Shown here piece by piece: positions 25,678-35,398 of a DNA stretch of 64,000 bases. The DNA comes from Methylocystis sp. (GTDB lineage Bacteria > Pseudomonadota > Alphaproteobacteria > Rhizobiales > Beijerinckiaceae). Below the pieces are notes generated by a model. That model was not told the DNA's origin and did no database searches. It saw only the letters and a list, made by a program, of their open reading frames with translations. The stretch lies in contig JADCCX010000030.1 of assembly GCA_020252485.1 (NCBI GenBank), positions 1-64,000 on the forward strand. The letters run 5' to 3'. The translations under genes were made by a program, and so were the position numbers. The first letter of the stretch is position 1, and each line of letters opens with the position of its first letter.

Positions 25678-27087
25678 TCAGTACGAATAATACATCACGT
25701 ATTCGACCGGGTGCGGGGTGTGCTCGAAGCGGATCACATCCTGCATCTTGAGTTCGATATAGGCGTCGATCATGTCGTTGGTGAACACGCCGCCGGCGGT
25801 GAGGAAGCCGCGGTCCTTGTCGAGGCTGGCGAGAGCCTCGCGGAGCGAGCCGCAGACCGTCGGGATCTTCTTCAGCTCGCGCGGAGGAAGATCGTAGAGG
25901 TCCTTGTCCATCGCTTCGCCGGGGTGGATCTTGTTGGCGATGCCGTCGAGGCCCGCCATCAGAAGCGCCGAGAAGGCGAGATAGGGGTTCGCCATCGGGT
26001 CAGGGAAGCGCACTTCCACGCGCTTGGCCTTCGGCGAATTCGTCCACGGAATGCGGCAGGAGGCCGAGCGGTTGCGCGCCGAATAGGCGAGCAGCACCGG
26101 CGCCTCGAAGCCCGGCACCAGACGCTTGTAGGAGTTGGTGGACGGGTTGGTGAAGGCGTTGATCGCCTTGGCGTGCTTGATGACGCCGCCGATGTAATAG
26201 AGGCACATCTCCGAGAGGCCGGCGTATTTGTCGCCAGCGAACATCGGCTTGCCGCCCTTCCAGATCGACTGATGCACATGCATGCCCGAACCATTGTCGC
26301 CGTAGACCGGCTTCGGCATGAAGGTGGCCGACTTGCCGTAGGACTGGGCGACATTGTGGATGCAATACTTGTAATACTGCATCTGGTCGGCCATCGTGAC
26401 GAGCGTGTTGAACTTCATGCCGAGCTCGTGCTGGGCGGAAGCCACTTCGTGGTGATGCTTTTCGACCGTGACGCCCATCGAGGCCATGGCCGCCAGCATT
26501 TCGCCGCGCATATCCTGCGACATGTCGTTCGGCGGCACGGGGAAATAGCCGCCCTTGACCGCGACGCGGTGGCCGAGGTTGCCGCCTTCGTAATCGGTCT
26601 GCCCGTTGGACGGAAGTTCGACGGCATCGACCTTGTAGCCGGTGTTGTACATGTCGGCGGAGAACTTCACGTCATCGAACACGAAGAACTCGGCTTCCGG
26701 GCCGAAATAGGCGGTGTCGCCCACGCCTGCGGCCTTCATATAGGCTTCGGCGCGCTTGGCGATCGAGCGCGGGTCGCGCTCATAATTCTGGCCCGAGATC
26801 GGATCGAGAACGTCGCAGAGGATGTTCATCGTCGCGGCGGCGAAGAACGGGTCCATGACGGCGGTCGACAGATCGGGCTTCAGCAGCATGTCCGATTCGT
26901 TGATCGCCTTCCAGCCGGCGATCGACGAACCGTCGAACATCAGGCCTTCATCGAGGCATTCCTCATCGACGAAAGTGACGTCGAACGTCACGTGCTGGAG
27001 CTTGCCGCGGGGGTCCGTGAAGCGGAAATCGACGTATTTGACGTCCTGATCCTTGAGTTTCTTCAGAATTTCTTTTGCCGTCGCCAT
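25678..27087 (-). CDS. glnA: glutamine synthetase type I
   Basis: 469 aa, dodecameric GSI: glutamate + NH3 + ATP to glutamine. Visible signatures are [31 protein letters not shown], the ATP-binding [21 protein letters not shown] and [11 protein letters not shown]. Tyr398 in KDLYDLPP is the adenylylation site, so it should be controlled by GlnE. The gene lies 42 bases behind glnB in one operon, the standard alphaproteobacterial arrangement, with a terminator after it. Confidence 0.98.
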   Translation of the reverse strand: MATAKEILKKLKDQDVKYVDFRFTDPRGKLQHVTFDVTFVDEECLDEGLMFDGSSIAGWKAINESDMLLKPDLSTAVMDPFFAAATMNILCDVLDPISGQNYERDPRSIAKRAEAYMKAAGVGDTAYFGPEAEFFVFDDVKFSADMYNTGYKVDAVELPSNGQTDYEGGNLGHRVAVKGGYFPVPPNDMSQDMRGEMLAAMASMGVTVEKHHHEVASAQHELGMKFNTLVTMADQMQYYKYCIHNVAQSYGKSATFMPKPVYGDNGSGMHVHQSIWKGGKPMFAGDKYAGLSEMCLYYIGGVIKHAKAINAFTNPSTNSYKRLVPGFEAPVLLAYSARNRSASCRIPWTNSPKAKRVEVRFPDPMANPYLAFSALLMAGLDGIANKIHPGEAMDKDLYDLPPRELKKIPTVCGSLREALASLDKDRGFLTAGGVFTNDMIDAYIELKMQDVIRFEHTPHPVEYVMYYSY

Positions 27088-27129
27088 GGGTATCCTCTCT
27101 CGGTCTAAGGCGTTTGGGTAGTTGGGTGA

Positions 27130-27510
<381 letters not shown>

Positions 27511-27531
27511 TCACTTTGTGATGGTTGAGGC

Positions 27532-27548
27532 AAGCAGGCCGCGTGCCA
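27532..27548 (-). promoter_or_regulatory. sigma-54-type promoter of glnBA
   Basis: On the minus strand TGGCACG-CGGC-CTGCTT has the invariant GG and GC exactly 10 bases apart and a perfect -24 element. Distance to the glnB start is about 64 bases. RpoN/NtrC control of glnBA is established in rhizobia. Confidence 0.65.
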
Positions 27549-27668
27549 ACCGGAGAGTTTTCTGCAAGGCGATGCCGCGCCGTGGTTTGCGGCGCTCCAT
27601 CCCGGCGGAGACCGACAAAACCCTCCGCTGCCGCCTAAAAAACAAACAGATTGCTTGCGGAATAGGCA

Positions 27669-29702
27669 TCATGCGGCCTTGTCGAGGCCTCGCTTCGCCA
27701 GCAACGCATCGACTGTGGGCAGACGGCCGCGGAAAAGCGTATAGGCGACATCCGGCTCGCGGCTGTGGCCGGCCGCGTAGATATAGGTCGAAAGCGCCTT
27801 TGCGGTTTCCGGATCGAAGCTATCGCCCTGCTCGCGGAAAGCCTCGAAGGCGTCGGCATCGAGCACTTCCGACCAGAGGTAGCTGTAATAGCCTGCGGAA
27901 TAGCCTTCGCCCGAAAACACATGGCTGAAATGGGGCGTGCGATGGCGCATCGTGATCTCGGGCGGCATGCCGATTTCGGCGAGCGTGCGGGCTTCGAATG
28001 CCGCAACATCGATATTGCCCGGGTCGGCAAGCGTGTGGAACGCGAGATCGACCAAAGCCGAGGCGCAATATTCCACCGTGCTGAAGCCCTGGTTGAAGGT
28101 CCTTGTCGCGATCAGCTTGTCGAGCAATGCCTTTGGCATGGGCTCGCCGGTTTGCGCATGGACAGCATATTTGCCGAGAATCTCCGGCTGTTCGAGCCAG
28201 TGTTCGTAGAGCTGCGACGGCAATTCAACGAAATCACGCGGCACGTTGGTGCCCGACAGGCTGGGATAGGTGACGTCGGAGAGCATGCCGTGCAGCGCGT
28301 GTCCGAACTCATGAAACAGCGTGCGCGCATCGTCGAAGGAAAGCAGCGCCGGTTCGCCTGCCGCAGGCTTCGAGAAATTCATGACATTGGTGATGATCGG
28401 CCGGATCGCCCGGCCGAGTTTCTGCTGGCCGCGGAAGCCGCTCATCCAGGCGCCGGAATGCTTGCCGGGACGGGCGAAGTAATCGGCGTAGAAAAGCGCC
28501 ATATGGCGGCCTGCCGCATCCTTCACCGTATAGCCCCGCACGTCCGGGTGATAGACGGGCGCATCGGGAGCCGGCGCGAAGGTGAGGCGGAAGAGCCGGG
28601 TCGCACAATCGAACGCCGCCTGGATCATCATCTCAAGCTGGAAATAGGGCTTAATCACCGCTTCATCGAGCGCATATTTCTGCTGTCGAAGCTTCTCGGC
28701 ATAGTAGCGCCAATCCCATGGAGCGATCGCGTCGAGCCCGTCGGCTTTCGCGAGGGCCAGAAGCTCATCGCGCTCGGCTGCGGCCCTGCGCTTCGCCGCT
28801 GGCCAGACATCGGCCAGCAGCTTGCTGGCGTTGGCCGCTGTTTTCGCCATGCTGTCGGAGAGCTTCATGGACGCGTAATCAGGATAGCCGAGAAGGCGCG
28901 CATATTCGGCGCGCAGCGCGAGCGTTTCCTGCACGATCGGCTTGTTGTCGGTGGTCCCGGCGTCGCCGCGTGACGACCAGGCGCGGAAGGCCCTCTCGCG
29001 CAGGTCGCGCCGTGCCGAAAACACCAGGAATGGCTCGACGGAGGAGCGCAGCAGCGTGATGACATAGCCATCCAGCTTGCGGTTTTGCGCCTCACCGCGC
29101 GCGGCGCTGAGCAGAAAATCGGGTAGACCGGCGATATCGGCCTCCGTCAGCGCCATCGTCCAATCCGTTTCATCTTTGAGGACGTTCTGGCTGAAGGATG
29201 TTCCAAGCGCCGCCAGCCGCTGCTTGATTTCGGCAGCGCGCGCCCGCGCCGCGCCTTCAAGCTGCGCGCCGCTCTTGATGGCATGGGTCCGGATCTTGAC
29301 GAGCGCCTGCTTCTGCTCCGGCGTCAGGCCCAGGGAATCCATGGCCTTGAAGAGGGTGTCGATGCGCTGGAACAAGGCGGCATTCGCCCCGATCGCCTGG
29401 TGATGCGCGGCGAGGATTGGCGAGATTTCCCGTTCAATGGCGCGGATTTCCTCGGTTGAATCCGTCCCCGCCAGATTCCAGAACACCGATGACACCCGGT
29501 CGAGAGCTTCGCCGGAAAGCTCCAGCGCGTCGATCGTGTTCGCAAAGGTCGGCGCTTCCGCGTTGCTGGCGATGCGGTCGGCTTCACTCTTGTGGGCGGC
29601 CATCGCCGCCTCGAAGGCAGGAACAAAGTCATCCGGCCTGATCGCCTTGAAATCCGGCGCTTCATAAGGCGTCGCAAACGGCGCCATCAGAGCATTGCCC
29701 AT
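27669..29702 (-). CDS. dcp: M3-family peptidyl-dipeptidase
   Basis: 677 aa zinc metallopeptidase of the oligopeptidase A/Dcp group, cleaving dipeptides from small peptides in the cytoplasm. The zinc site is FHEFGHALHG, with the downstream metal glutamate in the FVELPSQLYEHW block. No signal peptide is evident. The start is Met1 at 29702 or Met6 at 29687. It is divergent from glnB and shares no visible operon. OpdA versus Dcp is judged only from overall similarity. Confidence 0.92.
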   Translation of the reverse strand: MGNALMAPFATPYEAPDFKAIRPDDFVPAFEAAMAAHKSEADRIASNAEAPTFANTIDALELSGEALDRVSSVFWNLAGTDSTEEIRAIEREISPILAAHHQAIGANAALFQRIDTLFKAMDSLGLTPEQKQALVKIRTHAIKSGAQLEGAARARAAEIKQRLAALGTSFSQNVLKDETDWTMALTEADIAGLPDFLLSAARGEAQNRKLDGYVITLLRSSVEPFLVFSARRDLRERAFRAWSSRGDAGTTDNKPIVQETLALRAEYARLLGYPDYASMKLSDSMAKTAANASKLLADVWPAAKRRAAAERDELLALAKADGLDAIAPWDWRYYAEKLRQQKYALDEAVIKPYFQLEMMIQAAFDCATRLFRLTFAPAPDAPVYHPDVRGYTVKDAAGRHMALFYADYFARPGKHSGAWMSGFRGQQKLGRAIRPIITNVMNFSKPAAGEPALLSFDDARTLFHEFGHALHGMLSDVTYPSLSGTNVPRDFVELPSQLYEHWLEQPEILGKYAVHAQTGEPMPKALLDKLIATRTFNQGFSTVEYCASALVDLAFHTLADPGNIDVAAFEARTLAEIGMPPEITMRHRTPHFSHVFSGEGYSAGYYSYLWSEVLDADAFEAFREQGDSFDPETAKALSTYIYAAGHSREPDVAYTLFRGRLPTVDALLAKRGLDKAA

Positions 29703-29758
29703 CGCTTATCCCTTTGAATTGATCGAAAACATCATTCTGTCCGCACAGGATCGCAGCC

Positions 29759-31204
29759 TCACGGCAATACTTCGAACCAGCTGATCACGCCACCTTCCAT
29801 ATGCTCGATGATCGTCGAGCGGATGAGCCATTTGCCGACATTGTCGGCGTTGAAGGCGATGCGGACGACGCGGTTCTCCGGCACGATGACTGTGTCGAGG
29901 AAGAAGGGCTCCCAGCCGTCGTCCAACGCATGCAGCACCCGGACGACATGCCCATGGAGGCGGATCACCTGCGGCCAATCGGAGCGGTTGGTGAGTGCGA
30001 CCACGACCACTGTGCCCTTCTTGACGCTGAAGATCGGTTTCCCGGCGACGCCCGAGGGAAAGCCGTGGTTCAGCGTCCAGACCTTGTAGGCGTCGGGCCA
30101 TTTCGCCGCGATGACGGCGGGCGGGGCGCCCGCGCCGGCGGGGTCCTTCCGGCTCCAGCCGCCCGCGATGTTGAATTCGGCGCGGCGCGCGCGCTGCAGC
30201 AGGAGCGCCGGCGGCAGCAGGGGATTGGGCGGCAGTTCGGGGATGGGCTTCTTGACCGGCACGGGATCGCCGGCCGTCACCAGCCGCATGATCGCCAGCG
30301 CCTCGCCCAGCACGACCGCCACGATCGCTTCGGCGCCGGCGGTCTCGGGCAGGTCCATCACCATGTCATAGCGCGAGCCCGGGGCCACGATGACCTGTTT
30401 GCGCAGCGGATCGAAAGGTTCGCAGGGTTGGCCGTCGATCCCAAGCACGGTGGCGCGGACCATGCCGCGGAACGTCATGGGCGCGATGCGGGCATTCATG
30501 ATGCCGCCGATCCTGAGCCGCACCCGCGCCCGGGGCGGCAGCGTGATCACTTCCGGAACCGTCTTGCCGTTGACCGTGAGCGTATTGCCAAGGCGGCCCA
30601 GGCGCGCGGTATCCGCCGCCAGGGCGAAAACCGGGTCGATCTGATCGGCCTCGGTCAGCCGCCAGTCATCGATCATGACGGCGATATCGCGGTCGATTTC
30701 CGCCTGCCAATTCGCCTCCTCGACGATCATCATGCCGGACAGGCCGCGCTCGGCCTGTTCGCTGGTGCCGCCAGGGATCGCCGGCACCAGCGGATGATAA
30801 AGGAACACGCCGGCGTCCCGCGGCGTGAAGCTATAGCCGAAGCTTTCGCCCGGATTGACGGCGGCTTGCGTCAGCCCTGCCACGCCATCCATGGCATTCA
30901 CGCCACGGTGCCCGGAAAGGTGGAGCGTCGTCGGTTGCGGCAAACGGTTGTGCAGCCGGATGGTCGCGGGCTGGTTGACCTTCAGCCGGATCAGGGGCCC
31001 GGGCGTCTCGCCGTTGTAGCACCAGACGTCGGTTTCGGCGGCGGGCTCCGGCCGAAGCCGCCGCTTGCCTGGCGCCGCAGTCAGCACGATTTCGGATGGC
31101 GGCGGCTGCGCCGAAACCGATGTGGAGGCGACGGTCGCCGCTATTCCTGCGAGCAGTTGACGGCGGTCGGGGCGGGGAAGGCCAGCGAGAGACTTGTTGA
31201 TCAC
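29759..31204 (-). CDS. multicopper-oxidase-fold protein lacking canonical copper ligands
   Basis: 481 aa with a twin-arginine signal (DRRQLLAGIAATVASTSVSA), so exported by Tat. Cupredoxin domains are recognisable: GPLIRLKVNQPATIRLHNRLPQPTTLHLSGHRG in domain 1, FGYSFTPRDAGVFLYHPLVPA, and a C-terminal domain with NRSDWPQVIRLHGHVVRVL and GKWLIRSTIIEHMEGG. In oxidases these carry HWHG, HSH, HPxHLHGH and HCHxxxH; here they read HLSG, HPL, VIRLHGH and RSTIIEH. The type 1 cysteine and several type 2/3 histidines are missing. It may be a structural or binding protein, like the SufI/FtsP lineage, rather than an oxidase. Confidence 0.82.
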   Translation of the reverse strand: MINKSLAGLPRPDRRQLLAGIAATVASTSVSAQPPPSEIVLTAAPGKRRLRPEPAAETDVWCYNGETPGPLIRLKVNQPATIRLHNRLPQPTTLHLSGHRGVNAMDGVAGLTQAAVNPGESFGYSFTPRDAGVFLYHPLVPAIPGGTSEQAERGLSGMMIVEEANWQAEIDRDIAVMIDDWRLTEADQIDPVFALAADTARLGRLGNTLTVNGKTVPEVITLPPRARVRLRIGGIMNARIAPMTFRGMVRATVLGIDGQPCEPFDPLRKQVIVAPGSRYDMVMDLPETAGAEAIVAVVLGEALAIMRLVTAGDPVPVKKPIPELPPNPLLPPALLLQRARRAEFNIAGGWSRKDPAGAGAPPAVIAAKWPDAYKVWTLNHGFPSGVAGKPIFSVKKGTVVVVALTNRSDWPQVIRLHGHVVRVLHALDDGWEPFFLDTVIVPENRVVRIAFNADNVGKWLIRSTIIEHMEGGVISWFEVLP

Positions 31205-31341
31205 AATTGATAAAACCGGTCGGACGAAGGAAGCGTCCTAATGTCGCGAAATCTTGTCCCCGTCGAGGCACAATCCGCCATCAGGGCCGGGCCGCATTTT
31301 TTTGCTGCAAGATCGTCAGCAATCCGCTATTGCCGCCGCTC

Positions 31342-31370
31342 TTGACAGTGGTTCTGCGTCGCGTCTGTGC
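31342..31370 (+). promoter_or_regulatory. candidate sigma-70 promoter of tRNA-Leu
   Basis: TTGACA at 31342-31347 is followed after 17 bases by CTGTGC, a weak -10 hexamer, about 10 bases before the expected 5' end of the tRNA transcript. The -35 match is perfect; the -10 is poor. Confidence 0.4.
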
Positions 31371-31379
31371 GGACAGAAT

Positions 31380-31464
31380 GCGGGCGTGGCGGAACTGGTA
31401 GACGCGCTGGGTTTAGGTTCCAGTGAGTAACATCGTGGGGGTTCGAGTCCCTCCGCCCGCACCA
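31380..31464 (+). tRNA. tRNA-Leu (anticodon UAG)
   Basis: 85 bases including an encoded CCA. The acceptor arms GCGGGCG/CGCCCGC pair, the D-loop contains GGTAGACGCG, the anticodon stem CTGGG/TCCAG holds loop TTTAGGT (anticodon TAG, reading CUA), a long class II variable arm follows, and the T-arm is GGGGGTTCGAGTCCCTC. Confidence 0.97.
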
Positions 31465-31529
31465 GGCTCGCGACCGGCCGGAGCTCCTGTCCCTGTGAAT
31501 TTGAACGCTTAAACGAAGGCGGAAGACCG

Positions 31530-32981
31530 ATGCAGATCACTGAAACAATGGCTGAAGGCCTCAAGCGCCAATACAAGGTCGTGCTGCAGGCCGGCGATCT
31601 CGCCAAGCGGATGGATGATGAGCTGGTGTCGCTGCAGAAGCGCGCCAATATTCCCGGATTCCGTCCCGGCAAGGTGCCGCAGCAGCATTTGCGCCGCGTC
31701 TACGGCAAGTCGGTCATGGCCGATGTCGTGCAGAACGCCGTCAACGAGATCAACCGCAAGATCGTGGACGACAATGGCCTGAAGCTCGCCTTCGAGCCCG
31801 CCATCAACTTCCCGCAGGATCAAAGCCGCATGGAAGAGGTTATGGAGGCCAAGGGCGACCTCGAATACACGGTCGCGCTGGAAGTGCTGCCGAAGATCGA
31901 GATCGTCACCCATGCCGACATCGCGCTTGAGCGGCAGGTGGCCGAGGTGCCCGAAGCCGATGTCGTTGCCGCCATCGAGCGCATGGCGGAGCCGTCGCGC
32001 CCCTATACGGACAAGGGTGCAGCGAAGGCGGCGAGCGGCGACCGCGTGACGGTCGACTTCGTCGGCCGCATCGACGGCGTGGAGTTCGAGGGCGGGAAAG
32101 GCGAGGGGATCCAGGTGGTGCTCGGCTCGAACAGCTTCATCCCCGGCTTCGAGGATCAGTTGATCGGCATGAAGGCCGGCGACACGAAGCTGGTGAAGGT
32201 GACGTTCCCGACGAACTACCAGGCGCCCGGCATGGCCGGCAAGGATGCTGAATTCGACGTCAAGGCGACGCTGGTCGAGGTGCCGGGCGAACTCTCGCTC
32301 TCGGACGATCTCGCCAGGCAATACGGCATGGAAGACCTCGCCAAGCTCAAGGACGCCGTCCGCATCTCGATGTCGTCAGAGCTGGAAGGCGTCGCCCGCC
32401 GCAAGATGAAGCGCAAGCTTCTCGACGCGCTCGACGCCAAATACGCTTTCGATCTGCCGCCGACCCTGCTCGATCAGGAGTTCAGCGCGATCTGGAACAA
32501 TGTCACCACGGAGATGAAGGCCGCCAGCAAGACCTTCGAGGATGAGGGCACGACCGAGGCGGAGGCGCGGGACGAGTATCTCAAGATCGCCACGCGCCGG
32601 GTGCGTCTGGGTCTGGTGCTGGCCGAGATCGGCGAAAAGGCGGCAGTTCAGGTGACCGACGACGAGGTTTCGCAGGGCCTCGTTGCCCGTGCGCGTCAGT
32701 TCCCTGGACAGGAAAAGGCGGTTTGGGAATATTACAGGAAGAACCCGCAGGCTCTGGCGGAGATCCGCGCCCCGATCTTCGAAGAGAAGGTCGTCGATCA
32801 TCTGCTTGGGCAGGTCGCGATCGTCGACAAGCCGGTGAGCAAGGAAGCCCTTCTCGCCGAGGATGACGAGGACGAAGCGCCAGCCAAGCCGGCCAAGGCG
32901 AAGAAAGCTGCTGCGGCGAGCGGGGGCGAAGAGGCGAAGCCTGCCAAGGCGCCCGCGAAGAAGGCGAAGAAAGCCGAGTAA
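31530..32981 (+). CDS. tig: trigger factor
   Basis: 483 aa ribosome-associated chaperone and peptidyl-prolyl isomerase. The N-terminal ribosome-binding tail holds the signature KRANIPGFRPGKVP (G-F-R-x-G-K loop, about residues 35-48). The FKBP-type domain lies at about 165-250 (DRVTVDFVGRIDGVEFEGGKG...FIPGFEDQLIGMKAGD). The C-terminal arms follow, and the last 40 residues are a Lys/Ala/Pro-rich low-complexity tail usual in Rhizobiales. Start at ATG 31530, 65 bases after tRNA-Leu. A strong terminator follows. clpP/clpX, often adjacent, are not here. Confidence 0.97.
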   Translation: MQITETMAEGLKRQYKVVLQAGDLAKRMDDELVSLQKRANIPGFRPGKVPQQHLRRVYGKSVMADVVQNAVNEINRKIVDDNGLKLAFEPAINFPQDQSRMEEVMEAKGDLEYTVALEVLPKIEIVTHADIALERQVAEVPEADVVAAIERMAEPSRPYTDKGAAKAASGDRVTVDFVGRIDGVEFEGGKGEGIQVVLGSNSFIPGFEDQLIGMKAGDTKLVKVTFPTNYQAPGMAGKDAEFDVKATLVEVPGELSLSDDLARQYGMEDLAKLKDAVRISMSSELEGVARRKMKRKLLDALDAKYAFDLPPTLLDQEFSAIWNNVTTEMKAASKTFEDEGTTEAEARDEYLKIATRRVRLGLVLAEIGEKAAVQVTDDEVSQGLVARARQFPGQEKAVWEYYRKNPQALAEIRAPIFEEKVVDHLLGQVAIVDKPVSKEALLAEDDEDEAPAKPAKAKKAAAASGGEEAKPAKAPAKKAKKAE

Positions 32982-33013
32982 TCCGAACGGTTTATGCGAA
33001 GATCTTGAATCAG

Positions 33014-33038
33014 AAACCCGCCTTTACGGCGGGTTTTT
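33014..33038 (+). terminator. intrinsic terminator of tig
   Basis: AAACCCGCC and GGCGGGTTT pair around the loop TTTAC (an A/T-extended stem), followed by a T-run (GGGTTTTTGC). It lies 33 bases after the tig stop and 22 bases before the end of the convergent gene. Confidence 0.9.
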
Positions 33039-33060
33039 GCATGAGTGGGAGGGAGTACCG

Positions 33061-34851
33061 TCACTCGTTGGCGGTGGCGGTGATGTCGATCTTCTTCAGC
33101 AGATCCATGGGATTGCTGACCGCAATGAAATCCGTGGCGCCAAGGCCGTCTCCCTGCACCTTCAGGGTCACCGTCAGCGTCCTGGGGTCAGCGACGAACT
33201 TGCCGAGCACCGCACCGAGTGTCTTGGCGGCCGGATGGTCGCCGAGCAGCATCGGCGCCATCAACGTGGCGGCCGCAGCGAACTGGGCGCGGACGTCCTC
33301 GGGCTTCATCTTGCCCTCCTGCGCCTGTCTGGCGATCAGCTTGTCGACCAGACCCTCGTTCCGGAAATCGACCGAAAGCGAATTCGCTGTGAGCCCCAGG
33401 ATGGCGACAGCAGCCACGGCCTGATCAGCCGTGAAGAGCTCCTTCGTGGCGTTGCTCACCTGCGCGTTCGCGCGGGCGGCGAACATTCCGGCCAGGCGGA
33501 GCGACAGATCGTTGATCCGGAGCTTGCTGGCGGCCTGTTCCCATACCTGCTCGTAGCCCGCGGAGAGGTCGATGGCGCTGTAGCCCATCCTGAGAATGTC
33601 CCGGAGGCCCGCATCCTTTGTGTCGGCCGGGATATCCATGCGGAACCCATCAAGGCTGACCGCCACATCGGCGGGAATGGGGCCGACGTGATTGCCCATC
33701 CGTGTTTCGAACCCGGCGATCTTCGCCCGCACGCGCTGTTTCGGGTCGCGGGTGTCGGCAATATCGAGGTCGATGCCGCCGAAACGGATCAGGCTGATTT
33801 TCGGAAGGAGCGCCAGAGAGTCCAGGTCGGTCGGATCGAGATCGGTGCGGTTCGCCAGCCTGGTCAATGCCTGCGTCATCGACGCAATGCTGATGCCCTC
33901 CAGGGTGATTTCGCCAAAAGCCAAGGAATCAGCCTGGTTCTTCAACCGGAAATCCCGCATCCTGAAGCGTCCCGGCATTTCGGCGCCGCCGCCTCCGGCC
34001 AAGCGCCCGATGCTGATCTGGACCGGCGGCTTGCCCGGCTCCCGGAAGTCGCCCGCCATGTTCACCGCTTCGAAATCGCCGATCGCGAATGAGCCGAAGA
34101 GATCCAGCATCGTGGCGAGAGCCCGCTTCTGGCCCTCTTCGCTCTTGTCCTTCGCCAGATTTTCTGCCGATCCCATCAGGCTGGTCAGCGGTGTCGCGAG
34201 CGGCCGGAGCTTGAAATCCCTGATGCTGATCTCGCCGGTCGAGAACGCGCCGCGGTCGCCGAATTTGTAGAGGGTCTTGCCGATGCTCTGTTCTGCGACG
34301 GCGACCTTGAGTGTTTCGCCCGGCTCCGCCGCATTGAACAGGACGCGGAGGATCAGCGCCATATCGAGGCCCTTGAGGGTCATGCGTTCCCCGGTCACCT
34401 CGAATTCCGGAAAATCCTTGTTGCCGGCGCGCCGTTTGGCATTGCTCGTCATGGAGGGGGCAAAGACCTCCGCCACCACGCCATTGCTGATGTTGCGCAA
34501 CACCAGATCCTTGTAGGTGGTGACACTCGTCGCCTCCGGCAGGGTCTGACTGATCACGATGGCCGGGATCGTGATGCTGGCTGCCGAAATACGCGACAGG
34601 CGCTGGGCCAGCGTCTCGTTGGATTGGCCATCGAAGAGGGCTTCGATCTCGGCCTTCGTGGCATTCGTGCCCTCGACCATCACTTTGGGGACGGAGACCG
34701 ATCCCTTATCGCCCTTGAAGGCAAGATTCTCGAGCGTCACCGACGATTGCGCGAAGGCCGCATCCGCCCCGAAAGGCCAAAGTGTGCGCGACGGCAGCAG
34801 TGCCGTGAAGAGGGTGGCTGCCAGCAGGGCTGAGGCAAGCATGCGGTTCAA
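33061..34851 (-). CDS. exported repeat-like protein of unknown function, about 596 aa
   Basis: An N-terminal signal sequence (MLASALLAATLFTALLP...AAFAQS) indicates export. A TTG at 34851 lies six bases after AAAGGAG; the ATG at 34842 is the alternative start, and a longer frame to 34929 lacks a ribosome-binding site. The mature part alternates short beta-rich stretches of the form 'SVTLENLAFKGDKGSVSVPKV', 'ISIRDFKLRPLATPL', 'MRDFRLKNQADSLAFGEITLEGIS' and 'ISLIRFGGIDLDIADT', resembling the repeated strand units of AsmA/DUF3971-like lipid-transfer proteins, although no domain is certain. Large proteins of this kind occur in Methylobacterium and Bosea relatives as hypotheticals. Confidence 0.75.
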   Translation of the reverse strand: MNRMLASALLAATLFTALLPSRTLWPFGADAAFAQSSVTLENLAFKGDKGSVSVPKVMVEGTNATKAEIEALFDGQSNETLAQRLSRISAASITIPAIVISQTLPEATSVTTYKDLVLRNISNGVVAEVFAPSMTSNAKRRAGNKDFPEFEVTGERMTLKGLDMALILRVLFNAAEPGETLKVAVAEQSIGKTLYKFGDRGAFSTGEISIRDFKLRPLATPLTSLMGSAENLAKDKSEEGQKRALATMLDLFGSFAIGDFEAVNMAGDFREPGKPPVQISIGRLAGGGGAEMPGRFRMRDFRLKNQADSLAFGEITLEGISIASMTQALTRLANRTDLDPTDLDSLALLPKISLIRFGGIDLDIADTRDPKQRVRAKIAGFETRMGNHVGPIPADVAVSLDGFRMDIPADTKDAGLRDILRMGYSAIDLSAGYEQVWEQAASKLRINDLSLRLAGMFAARANAQVSNATKELFTADQAVAAVAILGLTANSLSVDFRNEGLVDKLIARQAQEGKMKPEDVRAQFAAAATLMAPMLLGDHPAAKTLGAVLGKFVADPRTLTVTLKVQGDGLGATDFIAVSNPMDLLKKIDITATANE

Positions 34852-35004
34852 GGGACGCTCCTTTGGTGCGGACCAGACAAGGATCAGGTTGTCACGCAAA
34901 CGCAAAAACCGAACAGCGCTTTGGCACAAAGGGCCTAAGGAACAATGACTTGATTGAGAAGATCGAAGGCCGGCAACGCTAAACGAAAGCGGCCGTCCTC
35001 CCCG

Positions 35005-35346
35005 TCACAGCGAGAACGACGTCCCGCAGCCGCAGCCCGAGGCCGCCATCGGATTTTCGATGCGGAAGCTCTGGCCCATGAGGTCGTCGACGAAATCGAT
35101 CGTCGCGCCCTTCATATATTCGACCGATACCGCGTCGATCAGCACGGTGGCGCCGTCGCGGGTGACGGCGATGTCATCGGCGTTCTTCTCCTGTCCGATA
35201 TCGAAGGCGTAGGAGAAGCCCGAGCAGCCGCCGCCGTTGACGCTGATGCGCAGCACCGATTGCTCCGGCTCCCTGCTCAGGATCGCCTGCACCCGTTGGG
35301 CGGCCCGTTCCGTCAGTGTAATTGGGGGCGTCCCGCTGTCTGGCAT
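35005..35346 (-). CDS. erpA: iron-sulfur cluster insertion protein ErpA
   Basis: 113 aa A-type carrier that passes [4Fe-4S] or [2Fe-2S] clusters to apoproteins. The three ligand cysteines are seen in NGGGCSGF (Cys41) and SGCGCG (Cys105, Cys107). The start at 35346 follows GGGAGAG at good spacing; the Met 11 codons earlier lacks a site. Divergent from dgt by 52 bases, the usual order in Rhizobiales. Confidence 0.95.
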   Translation of the reverse strand: MPDSGTPPITLTERAAQRVQAILSREPEQSVLRISVNGGGCSGFSYAFDIGQEKNADDIAVTRDGATVLIDAVSVEYMKGATIDFVDDLMGQSFRIENPMAASGCGCGTSFSL

Positions 35347-35398
35347 GATCGGCTCTCCCGCACTTGGTTCGTGGCTCATGGGAAGGTAAGGGTGAAGG

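Noticed and set aside
25711-27108. 465-aa plus-strand open frame
   Set aside because: Antisense shadow of glnA, without domain content.
29801-31210. 469-aa plus-strand open frame
   Set aside because: Antisense to the multicopper-oxidase-fold gene, which has clear family motifs and a Tat signal.
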